Source of the DNA: CAZSLZ01 sp964607865
GTDB taxonomy: Bacteria; Vulcanimicrobiota; JAJTBE01; CAZSLZ01
Assembly: GCA_964607865.1 (NCBI GenBank)
Contig: CAZSLZ010000031.1
Span: 1 to 25,829 of the forward strand
Reading direction: 5' to 3'
DNA length: 25,829 nt
This document shows, piece after piece, positions 7,964 to 16,399 of this stretch. The translations under genes and the position numbers were made by a program. Under the pieces are notes generated by a model that saw only the letters and a program-made list of their open reading frames with translations, was not told where the DNA came from and made no database searches. Each line of letters starts with the position of its first letter. Position 1 is the first letter of the stretch.

Positions 7964-8680
7964 ATGGATAGATTTTACCGCAGACAATTCAGAACTGAAA
8001 ATGCATTTTCTTTCAAAATAGAACAGGAAGAAAGCGATCTTTTTTTAGTCTGTGACAGTGAGCTTAAAGAGCCAATCTCAAGAGAATTGTCCGTTTTAAG
8101 AAACCAGCTGAAATCATATATTAAAAAGAACCCTTTATTCCAAACCTCCCTTTCGCCCATAGATGTTGAAATAAACGCTCCCCTTTTAATTCAGAACATG
8201 GCACTTGCAGCCAGAACTTATAACGTTGGGCCCATGGCTGCTGTGGCAGGCTCAATTGCCCAGTCACTGGGAGATTCCTTTAAAAGCCAATGCAACAAAC
8301 TCATTATTGAAAACGGAGGAGATATCTTCATAAAAACCAGGGAACCGGTTACTTTCTCTGTCTATGCAGGGCCAGTTTCACCCTTTACAGGAAAATTGAA
8401 ATTCAGGTTTCCTCCCCAACCCGATGGCATGGGAATTTGCACTTCCAGCGCAAAAATCGGCCACTCCCTGTCTTTTGGCAATGCCGATGCCCTTGTGGCT
8501 ATAGCTTCCACTGCCGACGTGGCAGATGCAGCTGCCACGTCCCTGGCCAATAAAATAAAAAACAAAGAAGATATTACAAGAATTATAGAAGAAGAAAAAA
8601 ACAGACAAATATTGAAAGCCCTTATCATTGTTTTGGATGAAAATATGGGAATCTGGGGGGATATTGAGCTGGCCGGATAG
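7964..8680 (+). CDS. UPF0280 family protein (COG2122, ApbE-like), probable sulfide assimilation factor
   Basis: Protein of 238 residues with the UPF0280 signature: GPMAAVAGSIAQ, IIENGGDIFI, VYAGPVSPF, GICTSSAKIGHSLSFGNADA and ADAAATSLANKI. The fold is related to ApbE flavin transferases. The Methanosarcina acetivorans member (MA1715) has been linked genetically to efficient sulfide use; the biochemical activity is not settled. ATG 7964 gives the family's usual start (MDRFYRRQF). An in-frame ATG at 7871 would add 31 unlike residues and overlap the divergent gene. The ribosome binding site before 7964 is poor. The next two genes are the NIL-ferredoxin and HcyBio proteins of the same pathway, which supports the assignment. 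Confidence 0.88.
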   Translation: MDRFYRRQFRTENAFSFKIEQEESDLFLVCDSELKEPISRELSVLRNQLKSYIKKNPLFQTSLSPIDVEINAPLLIQNMALAARTYNVGPMAAVAGSIAQSLGDSFKSQCNKLIIENGGDIFIKTREPVTFSVYAGPVSPFTGKLKFRFPPQPDGMGICTSSAKIGHSLSFGNADALVAIASTADVADAAATSLANKIKNKEDITRIIEEEKNRQILKALIIVLDENMGIWGDIELAG

Positions 8681-8710
8681 AAGAATTAACTGAAATTTTG
8701 TTTCAACATT

Positions 8711-8732
8711 AAAAATTTCTCCTGAAATTTTT
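8711..8732 (+). other. AT-rich hairpin between UPF0280 and NIL-ferredoxin genes
   Basis: Nine-base-pair stem (A5-TTTC with GAAA-T5) and a TCCT loop, ending 16 bases before the NIL-ferredoxin ATG. A weaker TGAAA/TTTCA hairpin sits just upstream at about 8690-8705. The stem is nearly all A-T. It may be a weak attenuator, or it may simply be composition. Confidence 0.35.
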
Positions 8733-8748
8733 CCAAAGGAGTGGTTTT

Positions 8749-9165
8749 ATGCAGAGAAGCGTTTATATGCACTTCTCCAATGAATTGGTGAATAAACCAA
8801 TATTATCGGCGTTAATAAGAAAATATGATGTGGACATCAACATTCTGGAAGCCAGGGTAACACCAGATGAAGAAGGTTTTATGTTCATACAGATGATAGG
8901 CAATGAAGACAACCTGGATAAGGCTTTCGGTTTTCTGGTTTCTTCGGGAGTAAACGTAACTGTTAAACCCCAGAGGCTAATCTGGGACGAAGAAATCTGC
9001 ACATCCTGCGGAGCCTGTGTGGGCCAATGTCTGCCCAAAGCCCTGCATAAAGATGAAGAAACCGGTAAAGTAAAATACGACCAGGAAAAATGCATTGCAT
9101 GTTTTCTCTGCATTAAGGCTTGCCCTTATTCAGCTGTGCGCGAAGTTGAACAGGAAGTGGTTTAG
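8749..9165 (+). CDS. NIL-domain ferredoxin, partner of the homocysteine biosynthesis protein
   Basis: Protein of 138 residues. Residues 1-78 form a NIL domain, the small ACT-like domain also seen in methionine ABC transporters. Residues 80-135 hold a 2[4Fe-4S] ferredoxin with cysteines C84, C87, C90, C94 and C115, C118, C121, C125. In M. acetivorans a NIL-ferredoxin (MA1822) acts together with a DUF39 protein (MA1821) to make homocysteine from aspartate semialdehyde and sulfide; it probably supplies electrons. A good AAAGGAG site precedes ATG 8749. The HcyBio start is 13 bases after the stop. Confidence 0.9.
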   Translation: MQRSVYMHFSNELVNKPILSALIRKYDVDINILEARVTPDEEGFMFIQMIGNEDNLDKAFGFLVSSGVNVTVKPQRLIWDEEICTSCGACVGQCLPKALHKDEETGKVKYDQEKCIACFLCIKACPYSAVREVEQEVV

Positions 9166-9178
9166 AAGGAGGATATTC

Positions 9179-10378
9179 ATGGCCAAAACCTTTGAAGAAA
9201 TAAATGAAAAAATTAAGAATGGGTCTGTGGTAGTGGTCACTGCTGAAGAAATGACCGACATTGTAAAACGCCAGGGGCCGGAAAAAGCTGCCCGGGAAGT
9301 GGATGTGGTAACCACAGGCACCTTCGCCCCAATGTGCTCTTCAGGAGCAATAATAAATGTGGGCCATACTATCCCCAAAATGAAAATTTCCAGAGCCTGG
9401 CTCAACGGAGTAATGGGTTATTGCGGATTTGCAGCTGTGGATATTTTCATTGGAGCCACCGAGGTTGAACGGGACGATCCTTTGAACAAGGTATTCCCCG
9501 GTAAATTCCAATACGGCGGCGGCCACCTTATTGAAGACCTTGTAAGAGGCAAAGACATAGTCCTGGAAGCCCAGGGATACGGAACTGACTGTTATCCCCG
9601 CAGGGAATTGAAAACACTCATCAATATAAAGGATTTGAATAACGCTTTTCTACTCAACCCCAGAAATTCTTACCAGAATTACAATGTAGCCACTAATAAA
9701 TCAATAAACAGAACTATTTACACATACCTTGGAGTTCTGCGCCCCAACATGGCCAACGCAAATTATTGCAGCGCTGGAAGCTTAAGCCCTCTGCTGAATG
9801 ATCCCTTCTATAGAACCATCGGTGTCGGAACCCGGATTTTCCTGGGAGGAGGCACCGGTTACATCTATTTTTATGGAACTCAACATGATCCCAATATCCC
9901 CAGAACCGAAAAAGGCGTTCCCAGAGGCGGCGCCGGCACTATTGCAGTTACCGGAGACTTGAAGAATATGAGTTCGAATTTTCTTAGAGGAGTTTCCATG
10001 ACCGGTTACGGGGTATCCATGGCTGTGGGAATTGGAGTCCCCATTCCAATTCTTGATGAAGATATGGCAAGGTTTACCGGTGTATCCGACGAAGAGATTT
10101 TCGCACCCATCATTGACTATGGATCCGATTACCCCAACATGAAGGGAGAACCCATCGACTATAAATCCTATGCCGAGTTAAAAACCGGAACAATCGAACT
10201 GAAAGGAAAAAAGGTGGAAACCTCGTCCCTGTCGAGTTTACCTAAAGCGCGGGAAATAGCCCACACCTTAAAAGAATGGATAAAACAGGGGGAATTTACA
10301 CTGGGGAAACCCACACAACCACTTCCCACTGAAGGCGCCCAGCTTACCTGCCATAAAATGAAATATCGCCCCCTGTAA
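9179..10378 (+). CDS. Homocysteine biosynthesis protein (DUF39/HcyBio, COG1900)
   Basis: Cytoplasmic enzyme of 399 residues expected to reduce and sulfurate aspartate semialdehyde to homocysteine with the NIL-ferredoxin. Family segments include TTGTFAPMCSSGAIINVGH (C53), the GYCGFAAVD segment (C82), GYGTDCYPRREL (C138), NYCSAG (C197), GGGTGYIYFYGTQH and MTGYGVSMAVGIGVPIPIL. Conserved cysteines are candidates for sulfur carriage. Unlike the methanogen MA1821 protein, it has no C-terminal CBS domains. ATG 9179 has an AGGAGG site at ideal spacing. An upstream in-frame start at 9095 lies inside the ferredoxin gene and is not credible. The terminator at 10590-10624 probably ends this operon on the plus strand. 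Confidence 0.92.
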   Translation: MAKTFEEINEKIKNGSVVVVTAEEMTDIVKRQGPEKAAREVDVVTTGTFAPMCSSGAIINVGHTIPKMKISRAWLNGVMGYCGFAAVDIFIGATEVERDDPLNKVFPGKFQYGGGHLIEDLVRGKDIVLEAQGYGTDCYPRRELKTLINIKDLNNAFLLNPRNSYQNYNVATNKSINRTIYTYLGVLRPNMANANYCSAGSLSPLLNDPFYRTIGVGTRIFLGGGTGYIYFYGTQHDPNIPRTEKGVPRGGAGTIAVTGDLKNMSSNFLRGVSMTGYGVSMAVGIGVPIPILDEDMARFTGVSDEEIFAPIIDYGSDYPNMKGEPIDYKSYAELKTGTIELKGKKVETSSLSSLPKAREIAHTLKEWIKQGEFTLGKPTQPLPTEGAQLTCHKMKYRPL

Positions 10379-10463
10379 TTTATTATTAAATTTTTCCCAT
10401 TAAAAATGGCAGAATTTTCCATTCTTAATGACAGGATTCGATTATATTATTTCCTCATCACTG

Positions 10464-10539
10464 GCATCCGCAGGATGCATAGCAATCTCTGTACCACCCA
10501 GGTATGTGGGTAAGAACCCACCCGGTCTAAATTGAGATT
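10464..10539. other. Structured intergenic element between HcyBio and rpoC ends
   Basis: This lies in the 256-base convergent gap. It holds a GCATCC/GGATGC hairpin (10464-10478) and an outer helix AATCTC (10484-10489) with GAGATT (10534-10539). Inside that is a GTGGGT-AAGA-ACCCAC hairpin (10506-10521). An ACCCA copy at 10496-10500 could pair instead with TGGGT at 10507-10511. Another hairpin lies at 10398-10430. It could be the core of a small RNA ending at the 10590-10624 terminator, but no RNA family was recognised. Confidence 0.3.
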
Positions 10540-10589
10540 CCCACGGTTTCTTTTAGAATTTTGAAAATTTTTTCTGAGCCTAAATAAAA

Positions 10590-10624
10590 AAGGCTGCCAG
10601 ATTTCCCGGGCAGCCTTGTTTTTT
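10590..10624. terminator. Bidirectional intrinsic terminator between HcyBio and rpoC
   Basis: Stem AAGGCTGCC (10590-10598) pairs with GGCAGCCTT (10609-10617). A T-rich run follows on the plus strand, and an A-rich run precedes it (U-rich on the minus strand). It starts 18 bases past the rpoC stop and should also stop plus-strand transcripts from the homocysteine operon. Confidence 0.88.
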
Positions 10625-10634
10625 TGTCTTACAA

Positions 10635-13600
10635 CTAATTTGCAGGTTGCATACTGTCTATTTCTTCCAGTTGAATCTCCTGGGTATCGGGAGCTTCCTG
10701 AAGTTCTTCCCTTTCTTCAGGCTCGGCTTCCCCTTCCGTATCGGAGATTACTTTTACACCCACATTGTGGTACCGTGGCATTCCGGTTCCTGCGGGAATC
10801 ATCTTTCCGATAATGACATTCTCTTTCAGGCCGATAAGGTTGTCAACCTTGCCTTTAATTGCCGCATCGGTAAGAACCCTGGTGGTTTCCTGGAAGGATG
10901 CTGCCGAGAGGAAGGAATCGGTAGCCAATGATGCCTTGGTAACACCCAGCAGAACATAATGAAATTCGGCAGGCTCCTTGCCCTCGGCCAGAACTTTCTG
11001 ATTCTCTTCTTCCAATTCGAAAATATCTACCAGGCTGCCGGGCAGGAAGTAGGTATCTCCGGATTTTTCGATCTTTATTTTTCTCAGCATCTGGCGGACA
11101 ATAACCTCAAAGTGTTTGTCGTTAATGTCCACACCCTGAGAACGGTAAACTTCCTGAACCTCGTCAACAAGGTATCTTTGAACGTCGTTTACTCCCTGAA
11201 CACGAAGAATATCGTGGGGGTTCTTGCTTCCCTCAGTTAATGTAGCGCCGGCTTTTACATAATCGCCTTCGCTTATTTTCAACCGGATACCGAAAGAAAC
11301 CTTTACGCTCCAACTATCCTTGGTTTCGGGGTTCTCAATAATTATCAACCGCATACCCTTTTCCTCACCGAAGCTGATAACTCCGGAAATTTCAGCAATA
11401 TAAGAGTAACGTTTGGGTTTTCTCGCTTCAAACAACTCTTCCACACGGGGCAAACCTTGAATAATATCGGTTTCAGCCACACCACCGGTATGGAAAGTAC
11501 GCAGGGTCAGCTGGGTACCCGGTTCACCAATGGACTGGGCAGCAATAATACCAACTGTTTCGCCAATCTCAATCATATCGCCGGTGGAAAGATCTCTGCC
11601 ATAGCAAAGGGCACAAATACCGTTTTTAGACTTACAGGTAAGCACTGATTTTATGCCGACAGCTTTTTTATCCTCGTTTATTGAACGTATGAACCTGGCA
11701 AATTCACGGGCTTCATCTTCATCCACCATTTCATTATGCTCGGTGGCATATTTGTCCCATAATTTACGAAGATATGCCTGATAAGCATTACTTATAACTT
11801 CAGCTTCATCATCGTTGAGTAAAGTCCCGGCTTTAGCCAGAAGCTCGCCGGTTTCGGGATGATTCACATCTATTGCTGTAACTCTGCCACGAATTTTTTC
11901 ATATAACCGGCAACGGGTGCTGATATCGTCGGATTCGCGATAGGCTTCCACCATAATATAATCGCCTTCAACCTCTATGACATTTTCCCCGGTAGCTGGC
12001 GCAAGTGTAGAACTGCAACTTTCACAGGTAACCATTCCAACACTGTTTTCCGCACCACAGTTATCACATATATGCCGTTTCAGACAATCATCTTCCTTGA
12101 TGATTATATCCTGGGAAATGTCAATCAGCCTGCGGGTCAGATATCCCGAGTCCGCGGTTCTGAGCGCAGTATCTGCCAGACCTTTTCTGGCTCCGTGAGT
12201 GGAAATAAAGTATTCCAACACTGACAGGCCTTCACGCAGGTTTGCCTTGATGGGCAGGGGAATAATTTTACCTGAAGGATCAGTCATAAGGCCACGCATA
12301 CCAGACAGCTGTTTAACCTGGGAAGTATTACCCCTGGCGCCGGAAGTTGCCATCATATAAATCGGATTCAGGGAATCAAGGTTATCCATCATGGCTTTTT
12401 CCACCCTGTCAGTGGCTTCCCGCCATATATCAATAATCTTCTCATCCATTTCCTCGCCGCTCAGCCAGCCTTTCAGGAAGTATTCTTCCACCTTCCGGGC
12501 CTGTTTATCGCTTTCCTGCAAAATCTCCGGTTTTTCCGGAGGAATTTCGAAATCAATAATAGAAACGGTAGTGCCGGACCTGGTAGCATACTTAAAGCCC
12601 AATTCCTTGGCATTATCCAATAAATATGATGTAAATTTATTCTTAAATTGACTGTGGAAACTTGATATGAATTTTATCAGGTTTTTCTTGTTAAAAGTCT
12701 GATTCAGTGTTTCAAATTCAATTTTCCTGTCAGGCCTTATCCTGGACTTTACCGACATTAACCTGAACTCACCAGGAATAGCCTTGTAGAATATTATCCT
12801 GCCCACGGTAGTTTCAATAAGTCTCTCCACTACGGGGTCAATATAATATCCATCCTTATCTTTCTGAAAACTGGTTACATTTTTATCCAGATATTGCACT
12901 CTCACCTTTATTGGCGCCTGCAGTTCAATATAGTTTTCCTCATAGGCATTAATTGCCTCATCCATGCTTGTGAAAACCTTACCCTCACCCTTATACCTGG
13001 CCTTTTGAGAATTCTTCTTCATTTTGGGGTCTTCCTTATAACAATAGGTCAGGTAATAAATTCCCAGAACCATATCCTGGGTGGGCACGGTAGCTGGGCT
13101 TCCAAATGAAGGCTGTAAAATATTATTTGTGGATAACATCAACAACCTTGATTCCGCTTGGGCTCCTGCAGACAGGGGAAGATGAACCGCCATCTGGTCA
13201 CCGTCAAAGTCAGCATTGTAGGGATTACAAACCAGAGGATGAATCTGGATAGCTTTTCCTTCAACCAACACTGGCTCAAAAGCCTGAATACCAAGACGGT
13301 GCAAGGTGGGAGCACGGTTCAGTAAAACGGGATGATCCTCAATAACCTCTTCCAGAACATCCCATACCTCGGGGCGAACCCTCTCAACCATCTTCTTGGC
13401 ACTTTTTATGTTGTGGACCAGCCCCCGCTCAACCAGCTTCTTCATTACAAAGGGCTTGAAAAGCTCCAATGCCATCTCCTTGGGAAGGCCGCACTGGTGT
13501 AATTTAAGTTTGGGGCCCACCACAATAACCGAACGGCCCGAATAATCAACACGTTTACCCAGAAGGTTCTGGCGAAAACGTCCCTGTTTTCCCTTCAGCA

Positions 13601-14555
13601 TATCAGAAAGAGATTTTAACGGGCGATTGTTAGGCCCGGTTACAGGACGGCCGCGACGGCCATTATCTATCAACGCATCCACAGCTTCCTGCAGCATACG
13701 TTTTTCATTCTTCACAATAATATCGGGAGCGCCCAACTCTAACAGCCGTTTTAAACGATTGTTCCTGTTAATAACTCTTCGATAAAGATCATTCAAGTCG
13801 GAAGTGGCAAACCTGCCGCCGTCCAACTGTACCATGGGACGCAATTCCGGCGGGATTACGGGAATCACTTCCAGAATCATCCATTCGGGCTTGTTACCCG
13901 ATTTTCTGAAAGCATCCACCACACCAAGACGTTTGATTGCCTTGGAACGTTTCTGGCCCGACAAGGTACGGACATCTTCCCTGAGTTCCTTGTATAATTC
14001 CACCAGATCTATTTGGCATAACAGTTCCCTTATGGCCTCTGCACCCATCATGGCGGAGAAATCGTTTCCGTATTTCTCCCGGGCTTCCCGATAATCCATC
14101 TCGGTTAGCAACTGCTTGTGTTCCAGAGGGGTATCCTTTGGATCTATAACCACGTAGTTGGCAAAATATATAATTTTTTCCAACATCCGGGGAGACATAT
14201 TCAATAACAACCCTATTCGTGAGGGAACTCCCTTGAAATACCATATGTGGGTAACTGGAGAAGCCAGGGAAATATGTCCCATACGTTCTCTTCTCACCTT
14301 TGATCGGGTAACTTCCACACCGCATTTGTCGCAGATTACGCCCTTAAAACGCACCCGCTTATATTTTCCGCAGTGGCATTCCCAGTCTTTGACCGGGCCG
14401 AATATCTTTTCGCAGAAAAGTCCGTCCCGCTCGGGCTTCAGAGTTCTATAGTTAATGGTTTCCGGTTTCTTAACCTCGCCATACGACCATTCTTTAATCT
14501 GTACTGGTGAAGCCAGACCAATTTTCATCGCTTCAAAATTGTTAACATCAATCAA
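10635..14555 (-). CDS. rpoC: RNA polymerase beta' subunit (RpoC)
   Basis: Catalytic large subunit of RNA polymerase, 1306 residues, about 100 longer than the B. subtilis protein. The N-terminal zinc site is C60, C62, C75, C78. The Mg-binding active-site motif NADFDGD is near residues 446-452. The trigger-loop region reads GIIAAQSIGEPGTQLTLRTFHTGG, and the second canonical zinc site has the EDDC cysteine with CKSKNGICALC. An extra CxxC-CxxC ribbon is inserted at C830, C833, C844, C847, just after EDDC. The start is TTG 14555: AAGGAGGT lies seven bases upstream and the N terminus MIDVNNFEAM aligns with the usual MLDVNNFE start. It begins 50 bases after rpoB and a hairpin covers its ribosome binding site. 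The usual rpsL-rpsG-fusA neighbours do not follow. Confidence 0.98.
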   Translation of the reverse strand: MIDVNNFEAMKIGLASPVQIKEWSYGEVKKPETINYRTLKPERDGLFCEKIFGPVKDWECHCGKYKRVRFKGVICDKCGVEVTRSKVRRERMGHISLASPVTHIWYFKGVPSRIGLLLNMSPRMLEKIIYFANYVVIDPKDTPLEHKQLLTEMDYREAREKYGNDFSAMMGAEAIRELLCQIDLVELYKELREDVRTLSGQKRSKAIKRLGVVDAFRKSGNKPEWMILEVIPVIPPELRPMVQLDGGRFATSDLNDLYRRVINRNNRLKRLLELGAPDIIVKNEKRMLQEAVDALIDNGRRGRPVTGPNNRPLKSLSDMLKGKQGRFRQNLLGKRVDYSGRSVIVVGPKLKLHQCGLPKEMALELFKPFVMKKLVERGLVHNIKSAKKMVERVRPEVWDVLEEVIEDHPVLLNRAPTLHRLGIQAFEPVLVEGKAIQIHPLVCNPYNADFDGDQMAVHLPLSAGAQAESRLLMLSTNNILQPSFGSPATVPTQDMVLGIYYLTYCYKEDPKMKKNSQKARYKGEGKVFTSMDEAINAYEENYIELQAPIKVRVQYLDKNVTSFQKDKDGYYIDPVVERLIETTVGRIIFYKAIPGEFRLMSVKSRIRPDRKIEFETLNQTFNKKNLIKFISSFHSQFKNKFTSYLLDNAKELGFKYATRSGTTVSIIDFEIPPEKPEILQESDKQARKVEEYFLKGWLSGEEMDEKIIDIWREATDRVEKAMMDNLDSLNPIYMMATSGARGNTSQVKQLSGMRGLMTDPSGKIIPLPIKANLREGLSVLEYFISTHGARKGLADTALRTADSGYLTRRLIDISQDIIIKEDDCLKRHICDNCGAENSVGMVTCESCSSTLAPATGENVIEVEGDYIMVEAYRESDDISTRCRLYEKIRGRVTAIDVNHPETGELLAKAGTLLNDDEAEVISNAYQAYLRKLWDKYATEHNEMVDEDEAREFARFIRSINEDKKAVGIKSVLTCKSKNGICALCYGRDLSTGDMIEIGETVGIIAAQSIGEPGTQLTLRTFHTGGVAETDIIQGLPRVEELFEARKPKRYSYIAEISGVISFGEEKGMRLIIIENPETKDSWSVKVSFGIRLKISEGDYVKAGATLTEGSKNPHDILRVQGVNDVQRYLVDEVQEVYRSQGVDINDKHFEVIVRQMLRKIKIEKSGDTYFLPGSLVDIFELEEENQKVLAEGKEPAEFHYVLLGVTKASLATDSFLSAASFQETTRVLTDAAIKGKVDNLIGLKENVIIGKMIPAGTGMPRYHNVGVKVISDTEGEAEPEEREELQEAPDTQEIQLEEIDSMQPAN

Positions 14556-14580
14556 GCTTCTGACCTCCTTTTGGAGCTTG
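14553..14580 (-). promoter_or_regulatory. Hairpin overlapping the rpoC ribosome binding site and start codon
   Basis: In the mRNA, CAAGCT (14580-14575) can pair with AGCTTG (14558-14553), which contains the TTG start. Alternatively CTCC (14576-14573) can pair with GGAG (14568-14565), which is the Shine-Dalgarno core, across an AAAA loop. Either pairing would limit independent initiation of rpoC and favour coupling to rpoB translation. Confidence 0.5.
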
Positions 14581-14605
14581 TAAGTCTATATCAACCCATA
14601 TGGGG

Positions 14606-16279
14606 TTATTTTCCAGTCGATGCCATCTTCAGGGTATCGTCATTAATATCCAACCCCAACTCTCTGGCAGCTGCTCTTACATCTTCAATTTCAATGCCCT
14701 TAATATCAATTTCCTTGGGCTGTCCCTTATCGGTTCCCGAAAGGATTTTCACATCCAGGCACAGGCTTTGCATCTCTTTAATAAGAACCTTGAAACTTTC
14801 AGGCACACCGGGTTCCATGATATTCTCGCCCTTGACGATAGCCTCGTAAGTTTTAACACGGCCGACCACATCGTCAGATTTGACAGTCAGCAATTCCTGC
14901 AGGGTATGGGCTGCGCCATAGGCCTCCAGGGCCCAGACTTCCATTTCCCCGAATCTCTGTCCGCCAAATTGCGCCTTTCCACCCAGTGGTTGCTGGGTTA
15001 TCAGCGAATATGGGCCGGTTGACCGTGCATGAATTTTGTCATCCACAAGGTGGGCCAATTTCAGCATATAAATCAACCCCACCATCACCGGGCTGTCCAC
15101 GGCGTCTCCGGTTCTTCCGTCAAAAACGATTGATTTCCCTGTCTCTTTCAACCGCTTATATTCATCAACATAGGTTGTCAAATCCTTGAGCAACTTATCG
15201 TCAAACTCAATTTTCCGGCGAACCAGGATATCGCGGACCCGCTCTTCAGGAGTCATTTCCTTGATAACCTCGTCAATCTCTTCCTTGCTGACAGGAACAC
15301 TGTTATCTTCACAAATCTTACGAACCTGGGTTTTCAACTGCTTGCCCTTCGCAAGCTCTGCAACCGACAACCGGGACACATATATATGCCTTTCCCGGAA
15401 AAACCGGCTGATCCGGTCTTCCACAGTATCAGACCCGATAAGCTCTTCCACATCTTCCCGGGACAGGTCAATTCCATGAATTCCCAGGTCCCGTTTCAGA
15501 TGATACATTTTTACAAACCCGACAATCTCTTCCTCGGTGGCCGAGTCAAAAACCGGACATTCAAAGCTTAATCCCAGCTGTCTTCCAGCCAGCCCCAGGT
15601 GGGTTTCAAGTACCTGCCCTATATTCATACGGGAAGGCACGCCCAGGGGGTTAAGCACAATCTGAACCGGTGTACCGTCAGGTAAATAGGGCATATCTTC
15701 CACGGGTAGAATTTTGGCTATTACACCCTTATTACCGTGGCGCCCTGCCATTTTATCACCCTGTAGAATTTTCCGTTTCTGGGCAACATAGACACGAACC
15801 AGCTTATTTACACCGGGAGAAAGCTCATCGCCATTTTCCCTGGAAAATACCTTGGTATCAATAACTTTACCTTTTTCGCCGTGAGGCACTTTCAGGGAGG
15901 TATCTCTTACATCCCGGGCTTTTTCACCAAAAATCGCTCTCAACAGGCGTTCTTCTGCAGTGAGCTCAGTTTCGCCCTTGGGAGTAACCTTACCCACCAG
16001 AATATCCTCTGCCTGTATATCGGCACCCACCCGGATAATACCCTGTTCGTCCAGGTCTTTCAGAGCATCTTCTCCCACATTGGGGACATCTCTGGTGATT
16101 TCTTCGGCGCCAAGTTTGGTATCCCGGGCCTCACACTCGTATTCTTCAATATGAATTGATGTATAAACATCCTCCATCACCCGTTCTTCGCTCCGCAAAA
16201 TGGCATCTTCGTAGTTGTAGCCTTCCCATTGCCTAAATGCCACCAGGACATTCTTGCCAAACGCCCGCTTTCCGCCCAC
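14606..16279 (-). CDS. rpoB: RNA polymerase beta subunit, C-terminal part (split RpoB)
   Basis: Residues 1-557 of this ORF match the C-terminal ~45% of bacterial beta: NVLVAFRQWEGYNYEDAI, the IHIEEYE-RDTKLG-EEITRD block, GDKMAGRHGNKGV (174-186) and GGKAQFGGQRFGEMEVWALEAYGAA near the end. About 115 extra residues lie between CPVFD (241-245) and VFDGRTG (385-391), where B. subtilis has ~23. The ORF starts at GTG 16279, seven bases after a GGAGG, directly behind an in-frame UAA at 16285-16283. It is in the same frame as the two upstream rpoB pieces. All conserved C-terminal blocks are intact, which argues for selection on the protein. The stop is 50 bases from the rpoC start. Alternative: one continuous rpoB with sequencing errors. 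Confidence 0.93.
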   Translation of the reverse strand: MGGKRAFGKNVLVAFRQWEGYNYEDAILRSEERVMEDVYTSIHIEEYECEARDTKLGAEEITRDVPNVGEDALKDLDEQGIIRVGADIQAEDILVGKVTPKGETELTAEERLLRAIFGEKARDVRDTSLKVPHGEKGKVIDTKVFSRENGDELSPGVNKLVRVYVAQKRKILQGDKMAGRHGNKGVIAKILPVEDMPYLPDGTPVQIVLNPLGVPSRMNIGQVLETHLGLAGRQLGLSFECPVFDSATEEEIVGFVKMYHLKRDLGIHGIDLSREDVEELIGSDTVEDRISRFFRERHIYVSRLSVAELAKGKQLKTQVRKICEDNSVPVSKEEIDEVIKEMTPEERVRDILVRRKIEFDDKLLKDLTTYVDEYKRLKETGKSIVFDGRTGDAVDSPVMVGLIYMLKLAHLVDDKIHARSTGPYSLITQQPLGGKAQFGGQRFGEMEVWALEAYGAAHTLQELLTVKSDDVVGRVKTYEAIVKGENIMEPGVPESFKVLIKEMQSLCLDVKILSGTDKGQPKEIDIKGIEIEDVRAAARELGLDINDDTLKMASTGK

Positions 16280-16282
16280 ACT

Positions 16283-16399
16283 TTAGCCTCCGTCGGCAAG
16301 AACGTCCGCGACTTTGACATATTCTCCCTTACGCACCCGAGGGCGCTGGGTTATACAGGTGCCATTGTTTGAACGCTTGCATTTATTCAATTGCTCCAT
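16283..16399 (-). CDS. rpoB: RNA polymerase beta middle fragment (38 codons between two in-frame UAA codons)
   Basis: The ATG at 16399 follows the UAA of the upstream rpoB piece with no gap, and AGGGG lies eight bases upstream of it. The product carries KRSNNGTCITQRP and ADVLADGG, which align residue for residue with the conserved RSNQ-TCINQRP and LADGPS segments of ordinary beta subunits. The frame stays the same across both stops. The ORF ends at UAA 16285-16283, which replaces the residue after the usual DGP position. The coding match is clear; whether it is made as a free 38-residue peptide, read through, or an artefact of sequence error cannot be told here. Confidence 0.55.
   Translation of the reverse strand: MEQLNKCKRSNNGTCITQRPRVRKGEYVKVADVLADGG

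Noticed and set aside
9095..9178. Upstream in-frame ATG for the HcyBio gene
   Set aside because: It lies inside the ferredoxin coding region; AGGAGG directly precedes ATG 9179.
10491..10500. T-box leader (minus strand reads TGGGTGGTAC)
   Set aside because: Ten bases resemble the T-box core, but the following CCGCG is absent, there is no stem I, and no gene lies downstream on the minus strand.
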